This document shows, in pieces, positions 7,146 through 12,653 of a stretch of 64,000 nt of DNA. Numbering within the stretch: the stretch's first letter is position 1; each line of letters begins with the position of its first letter. The notes under the pieces are model-generated. The model was not told where the DNA came from and made no database searches. It worked only from the letters and a program-made list of their open reading frames with translations. The stretch is from Sphingomonas sp. BK345 (GTDB lineage Bacteria > Pseudomonadota > Alphaproteobacteria > Sphingomonadales > Sphingomonadaceae), in contig NZ_JACHZX010000007.1 of NCBI RefSeq assembly GCF_014193845.1, positions 89,583 to 153,582 on the forward strand. The letters run 5' to 3'. The position numbers and the translations under genes were made by a program.

Positions 7146-7176
7146 GGCACGCATGACGCTCCGCCATCATACGGCC

Positions 7177-7590
7177 ATGTCGCGCACCTCTCTCAATTGG
7201 GCGTTAGCGCTGAGCGCGATCCTCTCGGGGTGCAACCAAGCTCCGCCCACCTACAGTGCCGCTTGTGCTACACCGTTGCCAAATTGGAAGACGGAGAAGG
7301 ACGGTGTCGGGCACCTGCTGGTTGTCGTGCCGGTGTTCCTAGCTACGGACGGCTCGGTCCTGTGGAATAAGGCCGCCATCTCGGACGATAAACTTCGCTC
7401 TTACATGCGTGAGGCAAGTGGTATGTTTCCAATGCCGCAAATAGTGTTGCAAGTGTCACCCTCGGCCTCATGCCGCAGAGTTCGCGAGGTCCGCTCATCC
7501 ATGGACGCCGCGCCTATGTGCAAAGGGCCATATTCGCGTTGTAGCGAGGGATGGAAACTTGAAGAATGGCCGATGCTTGGCGGGCCTTGA
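7177..7590 (+). CDS. ExbD/TolR-like periplasmic lipoprotein, copy 2
   Basis: A 137-aa paralogue of the gene at 2195-2608. It has the same leader with lipobox ILSGC, the same VVVPVFLATDGSVLW core and the same Cys-rich tail (MCKGPYSRCSEGW). The DNA identity begins some 20 bp upstream of the start (ACGTTGCGG and the ACGGCCATGTCG start region) and runs to about 13 bp past the stop, so this is a recent segmental duplication of roughly 450 bp. About 13 residues differ, and most of the changes are conservative, which suggests both copies are under selection or the duplication is young. As with copy 1, no ExbB/TolQ partner is near. Confidence 0.7.
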   Translation: MSRTSLNWALALSAILSGCNQAPPTYSAACATPLPNWKTEKDGVGHLLVVVPVFLATDGSVLWNKAAISDDKLRSYMREASGMFPMPQIVLQVSPSASCRRVREVRSSMDAAPMCKGPYSRCSEGWKLEEWPMLGGP

Positions 7591-7681
7591 ACGTCTTATT
7601 TTGGGCTTTCGCGCGCGGCAGCTGTTGGCAGGAAAGCCGACGTTCCGCTTTCGGCTTCGCCTTAAGGACAGTGCCGGCCAC

Positions 7682-7921
7682 CTAAAAGGTGCCCGGTTCT
7701 CTCGTAGGTCGCGAACGGCGAAGTAAGCCGACGAAGTAGATGATGAAGTATGCCACGGTTGGCAGCGACAGGGCCATCTGCAAAATGTCAGACGCTTGTG
7801 GCGCAAGCCACAAACTTAGTATCCAAGCGACGCCAAGTGATATGACTGCCCAAAAGATGCCGCCGTAAATACGGGCCTTCACAATCAGACGGTAATCCGC
7901 TTTGCTTAGTTGGACGCTCAT
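7682..7921 (-). CDS. Small two-helix membrane protein
   Basis: This 79-aa product has two strong transmembrane segments, about residues 19-39 (GGIFWAVISLGVAWILSLWL) and 49-66 (ALSLPTVAYFIIYFVGLL). The N-terminus (MSVQLSKADYRLIVKARIY) is basic and the tail (RRSRPTREPGTF) also basic, so both ends are probably cytoplasmic. Both strands are otherwise without a good competitor here. Function unknown. Confidence 0.6.
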   Translation of the reverse strand: MSVQLSKADYRLIVKARIYGGIFWAVISLGVAWILSLWLAPQASDILQMALSLPTVAYFIIYFVGLLRRSRPTREPGTF

Positions 7922-8041
7922 CCCTAGCTACCCCTATTGCCACGCCCACTTTCGAGATTAATGGCGGGATTGCTGCGCGTTCGCAAGTGGGCGTTCGCGA
8001 ACGTCACCGCCGGATGACCGCGGCGGAAGTCACCTCCGCAG

Positions 8042-8416
8042 CTATGTCCACTTGTGGGAGGTTAGGACGCCGATTAAAAGGAGCAGCCCCGCTACGGTCA
8101 GCAGAGAACCGAAGCCTACAGTCGTCCACAACCCAGACTTCAACATGAGACCGGCGGGTCTCAACCTCCGCAGAGTCATGGTCGAAAGCGCTGCCAAAAC
8201 GATGCCAGTCACAAGGACTGGAAGAGGTGCGGGGGAGCCGTCTGAGCTTAAAGGAAGTTTCCCCAAGATGGAGAATATGAGAATCACCGCGAGCGCCATG
8301 CCAGCGGAGCGCTTCGAGTAGCGGGTACATACATAGCTGACGTATTGAGCACCTGTGCCCTCACGGGCGACACGCTCCCGCTCTTGGTCTAGCCACTCGA
8401 ACCGGTTGGGCTTCAT
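8042..8416 (-). CDS. Membrane protein of unknown function
   Basis: The 124-aa product begins with a charged cytoplasmic segment (MKPNRFEWLDQERERVAREG). It is followed by three hydrophobic segments at about residues 38-52 (GMALAVILIFSILGK), 66-80 (VLVTGIVLAALSTMT) and 99-118 (VGFGSLLTVAGLLLLIGVL). It is a plausible small inner-membrane protein. The short gap to the gene ending at 8460 holds a degraded repeat (GAGTTTGGCGGCCGCTAGGG). Function unknown. Confidence 0.6.
   Translation of the reverse strand: MKPNRFEWLDQERERVAREGTGAQYVSYVCTRYSKRSAGMALAVILIFSILGKLPLSSDGSPAPLPVLVTGIVLAALSTMTLRRLRPAGLMLKSGLWTTVGFGSLLTVAGLLLLIGVLTSHKWT
8045..8069. repeat. Palindromic intergenic repeat, short type
   Basis: TGTCCACTTGTGGGAGGTTA then GGACG. 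It overlaps the very 3' end of the minus-strand gene ending at 8042, so the repeat supplies the last codons of that protein (TSHKWT). Confidence 0.55.
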
Positions 8417-8459
8417 CTGAAAAAGCCTGCCACGCGAGTTTGGCGGCCGCTAGGGTCGA

Positions 8460-8729
8460 TTACCGCCGATCAAAAGCAATCGTTTCGGCTGTTGTGAACG
8501 GCGGGTTGACCACGGCTTCATACCAATCGCTACGGAGACCCGGCAGTGCGGATAGGTGCTTGATCAGGTCGGACCACCCAGCCGTTTCCTCATGAAACGT
8601 CCACACAGCCCCGCCAACCTCGACATCGCAGCAGATCAAATCCGTCGTAATTTGATCCCGTTTGTAGAAGATGACCGCGCGGATGTCAGGCAGTGGCAGT
8701 TGACCAAGGATGGCTGGCGAGATCGTCAT
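8460..8729 (-). CDS. Small conserved-looking soluble protein
   Basis: This 89-aa protein starts at the ATG at 8729 (MTISPAILGQLPLPDIRAV); an upstream Met at 8771 would add 14 polar residues. It is a compact alpha/beta sequence with strands RAVIFYKRDQ and DLICCDVEVG. A WTFHEETAGW segment and a helix DLIKHLSALPGL follow. I recall similar small proteins in other sphingomonads with the same opening, but no function is known to me. It has no signal peptide. Confidence 0.6.
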   Translation of the reverse strand: MTISPAILGQLPLPDIRAVIFYKRDQITTDLICCDVEVGGAVWTFHEETAGWSDLIKHLSALPGLRSDWYEAVVNPPFTTAETIAFDRR

Positions 8730-8777
8730 CCTGCTATGATGCCTTCCTGAATAAACGGCGGCAATCGGCAAGCAGGA

Positions 8778-8816
8778 TGTCCGCCTCGAACGACCGACTT
8801 TGAGCGAAAGCGGACA
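8778..8816. repeat. Palindromic intergenic repeat, short type with 25-nt loop
   Basis: TGTCCGC at 8778-8784 pairs perfectly with GCGGACA at 8810-8816. It lies directly after the stop of the minus-strand gene ending at 8817, in terminator position. Confidence 0.65.
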
Positions 8817-9215
8817 CTAGCGCTTCGTAGCTACAGTACCCCAACCATCATAACGCACGCCAAAGCGTGCCTCGATCTCCCGAGCGGCTTCGGTTAGCCG
8901 CCGTATGGCGGCAGAATCCGTTGTCTGATCCCGCTGGACATCGAGAGCTTCGCTATCGGCGTCCACAGGCACGCGCTGGACAACTCGCCAGCCCAAGGAG
9001 CTGATTTGCTTCTTGAGTTTAGCTACACGTGCCGCTGTGCCGACAAACCGCACATCAACGGGACGAAGTACGTTGGGCTCGCCACCATTCTCGCGAAGCG
9101 ATCTCAGCACCTCACTATCTGCCGCCAGCCCTTTTTCTACCCGCCGCGGATCAGGCATGTGAGGCATAAAGGCTGGGGTCTGTTGAAGCATAAGGAGGAA
9201 GCCGAGGTAGTGCAT
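8817..9215 (-). CDS. RraB-like (ribonuclease E inhibitor family) protein
   Basis: The 132-aa product has the features of the RraB fold: DSEVLRSLRENGGEP, then RPVDVRFVGTAARV, then a helix LKKQISSLGWRVV. It ends with a strand-helix stretch leading to the hallmark YDGWG near the C-terminus. In gammaproteobacteria RraB binds RNase E and modulates mRNA decay. Here the protein has an N-terminal hydrophobic stretch (MHYLGFLLMLQQTPA) that could be a leader, which would be odd for an RNase E partner and argues for a different role in this family branch. Internal Met codons at 9167 and 9158 would remove it. Confidence 0.6.
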   Translation of the reverse strand: MHYLGFLLMLQQTPAFMPHMPDPRRVEKGLAADSEVLRSLRENGGEPNVLRPVDVRFVGTAARVAKLKKQISSLGWRVVQRVPVDADSEALDVQRDQTTDSAAIRRLTEAAREIEARFGVRYDGWGTVATKR

Positions 9216-9250
9216 GCAGTCAGCATCGCAGAGGCAGGCAATGTCTGCAA

Positions 9251-9287
9251 TTGGGCGCTTGCGGCCCAGCCGCTTATGTCAGTTAGC
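9251..9287. repeat. Palindromic intergenic repeat, long type
   Basis: TTGGGCGCTTGCGGCCCAGC then CGCTTATGTCAGTTAGCC. It separates the same-strand genes ending at 9302 and starting at 9215. Confidence 0.6.
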
Positions 9288-9301
9288 CGCCATTTCAGCC
9301 A

Positions 9302-9808
9302 TCAAATGCGGTGGCACCAAGTGGGGTCTGCTCCAGCTTGCACGATCTCGTCTGCGGGGAGCGGCGCGACGGTATCGATTGTTCGTACAAATAACTGCTC
9401 ATTGGCGTATCCCAATTCACCAAATGGCCCACCAGCCTGTGTACGCCAGCCGGTGAGTGTCACTGTGGCGCCGCGCATGCAGTAGTTCTCATCAGACTGT
9501 TGAAGCTGCTTCGCCAACAATGGGAAAGCCCTGCCAATCCACAGGTGTATGGGCCTAGAATCGCTCTTGAGAGTGATCGAAGAACCATGATCGCTGTCAT
9601 GGATCACACCCGTGACCGTCTCCTTGTCCCCTACGATAGCGCAATTAAGCGCATCGCTCGGTATCTCGTCCGGCCTAGATAGATTTCGGAGGCCTGCTTC
9701 GCAGATTGTAGAGAGAATGCTCGTGCGATTGGCTTGATAAAGCATCACGCTCATCGAGCCAGCGAGCGCGAGCGTAAGGACAGGACTCAACCAGGGCCGA
9801 AGAACCAT
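9302..9808 (-). CDS. Membrane-anchored or secreted protein of unknown function
   Basis: The 168-aa product has an N-terminal hydrophobic segment (about residues 8-24, PVLTLALAGSMSVMLYQ) that acts as a signal anchor or signal peptide. The periplasmic part contains four cysteines (STICEAGL, ALNCAIVG, ENYCMRGA, PTWCHRI) and a beta-rich core (VTGVIHDSDHGSSITL, IHLWIGRAF, ATVTLTGWRT). That resembles an OB-like or small beta-barrel fold, which is only an impression. The upstream region (9809-9964) carries the repeat at 9877. Function unknown. Confidence 0.55.
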   Translation of the reverse strand: MVLRPWLSPVLTLALAGSMSVMLYQANRTSILSTICEAGLRNLSRPDEIPSDALNCAIVGDKETVTGVIHDSDHGSSITLKSDSRPIHLWIGRAFPLLAKQLQQSDENYCMRGATVTLTGWRTQAGGPFGELGYANEQLFVRTIDTVAPLPADEIVQAGADPTWCHRI

Positions 9809-9876
9809 GCGGCCAACAATGCCTTATCCAGCGAGTACCGGCAAACGGCCGGCGGCAGGTAGCCTCAAGAGTCCGA

Positions 9877-9910
9877 CGTTGGGCGCTTGCCGCCGAGCCG
9901 CTTGCCAACG
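9877..9910. repeat. Palindromic intergenic repeat, long type with closed stem
   Basis: CGTTGG at 9877-9882 pairs with CCAACG at 9905-9910 around GCGCTTGCCGCCGAGCCGCTTG. The arms superficially resemble integron-site ends but point the wrong way round. Confidence 0.6.
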
Positions 9911-9964
9911 CTGCCACCTCGCAACATGGTGGCCAGCTGACGTTCATCAATCTAGCTAGCCATC

Positions 9965-10264
9965 ATGAAGACGAGTAGCTTGGGAGTAGGCTTTCGCGAG
10001 ATTGCGTCCTACGCCGCTCCGCTCACGGCGACTGCTCTGTGGACCCGTATATCGTTCGAGGCTGGTCATTCGGCTGGTTGGATTGCTTTCCAGGGGTCGG
10101 AGAGCGTGATGGCAAATGGAAATCCTAATCACTGGGTCGCAGCCAACATGATTGCGGGGATTAGCCTCATCCTGGTTGCAAGAGGAAGGGTAAGAGTCGG
10201 GAATGCCCTCGCGATAACCCTCTGTTTGTTTGCTGGCATGGCTTGGCTTGGGCTGACCTTCTAA
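9965..10264 (+). CDS. Small membrane protein of unknown function
   Basis: The 99-aa product has two C-terminal hydrophobic segments, about residues 57-72 (WVAANMIAGISLILVA) and 82-98 (ALAITLCLFAGMAWLGL). The N-terminal part (GFREIASYAAPLTATALW) is moderately hydrophobic and may form a third. The N-terminus may be decayed. It is the last of the small orphan genes before the repeat at 10285 and the insertion element remnant. Function unknown. Confidence 0.45.
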   Translation: MKTSSLGVGFREIASYAAPLTATALWTRISFEAGHSAGWIAFQGSESVMANGNPNHWVAANMIAGISLILVARGRVRVGNALAITLCLFAGMAWLGLTF

Positions 10265-10284
10265 CCCCTTTTCGGGTGTGAGCG

Positions 10285-10420
10285 GCCATCCACCGGCGTG
10301 ACCAAGCCCGCTGCTCACGGATCGGGTCCGAGGGCGCAGAAGCCGAGAAATCATCGCAACAGCGGGGCCAGCGCTGCGCTGTTCGATGACTCCACGCTGC
10401 CCCCGCTGCCACGAGGCGGT
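10285..10420. repeat. Degenerate approximately 130-bp repeat, copy 1
   Basis: This gene-free stretch is a diverged copy of the sequence at about 12215-12355. Shared blocks are GCCATCCA, CGGGTCCGAGGGCGCA, GCCAGCGCTGCGCTG and, at the right end, GCTGCCACGAGGCG. Copy 1 runs straight into the left end of the IS30-type element. The function is unknown; it may be the border of an older mobile element. Confidence 0.4.
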
Positions 10421-11556
10421 GTCATTTCTATCTGGCGGAGAATGTGCCTTTTCTAACTGGCGGCAACAGATGAGCGGCGGGGGTGCATTCTAAATCGAAG
10501 TGCGAAAACCTAGCTTACGTGCGGGTTCCACCCGGCTGAGGGTTGCGCATGGGCAGCTACACGCATCTGGATCTCGACGAACGCCGCAAGCTATATCAGC
10601 TCACCAGCGCAGGCAGAAGCCCACGCCACGCCGCAGCCGAGCTCGGGCGCCACCCGTCGACGATCTACCGCGAGCTGAAGCGCAATCACCAGTTCGACGA
10701 AGAGCCGATGTTCCGGGGGAATTTCCCACTCACAGCACACTCCATGGCGGCTGAGCGACGGTTGAGAGGCGCGAAAATCAGCCGCTACCCCGCGCTCGCC
10801 AGCTACGTAGTCGACCGGCTGGAAGCCGCCTGGTCGCCCGAGCAGATTGCCGGCTACCTTCGGCACCGCACCGCAGGCCCGCTGCGGGTAAGCCATAAGA
10901 CAATCTATCAGTTCGTGTGCGGGCGCGACGGTCAGGCGGCCAAGCTGGCACGCCTGCTACCCACCGGCAGGCGGAAGCGCCGACGTCGCTATGCTCGAAA
11001 GCCACGCGGCCTGAACATCCCGCCCGCCCACACCATCGCAGCTAGACCGCCAGACGTCGCCGAGCGGGCCGACTTCGGCCATTGGGAAGGCGACCTCATC
11101 GCGTTCAAGCTGCATCACGGCAAGGCCAACCTCACCTCGCTGGTTGAGCGTCGAAGCCGCTACACCGTGCTGACGCCCAACAGCAGCCGTCACTCGGCCG
11201 GCATCATGGAAGGCACTGAGCGCCACCTCGGCACGCTCCCCCCTTCCCTCCGTCGCACCATCACGCTCGACCGAGGCACCGAGTTCGCCGGCTATGGGCG
11301 CCTAGGGGAGAGCCTGGGCATGACCGCGTACTTCTGCCAGCCGTCAGCGCCATGACAGAAGGGCAGCGTGGAGAACAGCAACGGCAGGGTACGGCGCTTC
11401 CTGCCCTCGGACACGGACATCGCACAGGTACCGCGAGCCGAGCTCGAGGAGCTGGTTGACCGCCTCAATCGAACGCCACGCAAGTGCCTTGCCTATCGAA
11501 CGCCGAGCGAGGTCTTGGCCGAGCAGATCGACCTCGTGCTTGAAGCGGGCCCCTGA
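10415..11556 (+). mobile_element. IS30-family insertion element remnant
   Basis: The left end at about 10415-10470 contains two related blocks, TTTCTATCTGGCGGAGAATG and TTTCTAACTGGCG, typical of an inverted-repeat end with an internal repeat. No matching inverse sequence is found after the transposase reading frame ends at 11556; the DNA there already reads as the host intergenic repeat (GTGTCTGGAAGCGCCC). The element therefore lacks its right end and should not move by itself. Confidence 0.6.
10549..11556 (+). pseudogene. IS30-family transposase, interrupted by a stop codon
   Basis: The frame starts at the ATG at 10549 (MGSYTHLDLDERRKLYQL) and would code 335 aa if intact. The N-terminal helix-turn-helix (SAGRSPRHAAAELGRHPSTIYRELKR) and the DDE catalytic core are recognisable. 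The first Asp is in DFGHWEGDLIAF, the second in TLDRGTEFAGY, and the Glu in KGSVENSNGR. A TGA at 11353-11355 replaces the Trp codon expected in the usual PWQKG motif, so the third catalytic residue lies beyond the stop. The frame then continues open, in phase, to 11556. This is a single nonsense change in an otherwise well-kept gene, and the protein made would be a 268-aa inactive fragment. Confidence 0.85.
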
Positions 11557-11660
11557 AGGCCCAGCGTGTCTGGAAGCGCCCAAACTCGGTCGTCCAAGCA
11601 CGCATGCCGCGCGACCGAAAGCCGCTAGCTCTTCCATCCAATCAGCGCTTAAAAGTGACA

Positions 11661-12095
11661 ATGAAACTGAACTGCGCCCGCCGTGTTGGCACGATCATGC
11701 TGCTCTTCGTGGCATCGTCTAGCTGCGTACGGGCGAAGGAGAATTTTCGCCCTCAATGTGAGCGTACGGCCGCTGTGGTGGTCTACGAAAAATCTCTGTG
11801 GCGCGAATATATGTCGCAAAACGCATCTGGGTTCGAAAAGAATGGAGAAAGGCGTAGAATCTTTGGAACGAAGGACTTTGGGATGCTCTCACAAGAGGCA
11901 GAAACTGGATCCTACAACCAGAGCTTCAATAACATCTACCAGAATGATTTCATAATCCGGCGGCGAGGCAGCAACAAGATTGTTGCTTTCGTAAAAAGCC
12001 TGTCACTGCGAACTCGAGGTTTTGCAGCCGATCGATTCTGGACATGCATTTACGACTGGCCGGAACTCTATGAGCCATTTGTTACGCCTGCTTAA
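11661..12095 (+). CDS. Secreted protein of unknown function
   Basis: The 144-aa product starts at the ATG at 11661 (MKLNCARRVGTIMLLFVASSSCVRA), a typical signal peptide with possible lipobox ASSSC. The mature part has two further cysteines (RPQCERT and FWTCIYDW) and many Asn/Tyr/Phe residues. The DNA is noticeably less GC-rich than its neighbours, which suggests recent transfer. The frame is open upstream to 11604, but that part is not signal-like. It has no neighbour on the same strand within 500 bp. Function unknown. Confidence 0.6.
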   Translation: MKLNCARRVGTIMLLFVASSSCVRAKENFRPQCERTAAVVVYEKSLWREYMSQNASGFEKNGERRRIFGTKDFGMLSQEAETGSYNQSFNNIYQNDFIIRRRGSNKIVAFVKSLSLRTRGFAADRFWTCIYDWPELYEPFVTPA

Positions 12096-12214
12096 GGCGC
12101 ATGGACAATGTACGCGTGCGGCAGGATTACCGTTAAGGACTACGCTCCTCTGCAACCCGCTTCTTCTCGCTCCCTCGTCGGAAACAAACGTTCCGCTTTC
12201 CACCACCTTGGGAC

Positions 12215-12355
12215 ATCCATCCAGCGCGACCGAGGCCGCTGCCGGCGCAGCGGGTCCAAGGGCGCAAGAGCCACAGATGCAGCGCCTCAGCGTGACCAGC
12301 GCTGCGCTGCTTGGGGGGCTACACGCTGGCCACGCTGCCACGAGGCGTGTCGCAC
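12215..12355. repeat. Degenerate approximately 130-bp repeat, copy 2
   Basis: Copy of the stretch at 10285-10420, sharing GACATCCATCC-like sequence, GCAGCGGGTCCAAGGGCGCA, ACCAGCGCTGCGCTG and CACGCTGCCACGAGGCG. After the shared right end the sequence diverges (TGTCGCACTTCAGC here, TGTCATTTCTATC in copy 1). Confidence 0.4.
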
Positions 12356-12653
12356 TTCAGCTTGAAACCGCACGGTCAGCGTTTCCAGCCGCGCGTTGCG
12401 CCTCACCGATCCGGGTCGGCGTCCGCGATGAGGCCGCGTGATGGTCGATCATGCCGGTGAGTCGACCGAAGGCCAGGTCGGGCAGCCCCGCGCGGTCGGC
12501 CTTTTCGCGGATGTGCGCTGTCGGGTGAGAGCCAGCCGCCGCGCCGCGATCGTCGCCTGATCGGTCGCGGCGTGCCCGCGCCGGCGGCGAAGGACGATGG
12601 TCGAACGGTGCGAGGTCGCGAGATCAATCCCCCTGGCCCCCGTCGCCGTCCGC
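12356..12653. other. Gene-free interval at the GC boundary
   Basis: About 300 bp separate the low-GC small-gene region from the high-GC export operon. The ORFs crossing it are frame shadows with Arg/Pro-rich composition. No promoter, RNA gene or repeat is convincing here. Base composition changes visibly within this interval. Confidence 0.4.

Noticed and set aside
9877..9910. Integron attC sites between the small genes
   Set aside because: The arms read GTTGG...CCAAC, so their orientation is opposite to the RYYYAAC...GTTRRRY order of attC. Genes lie on both strands, and no integrase is in view.
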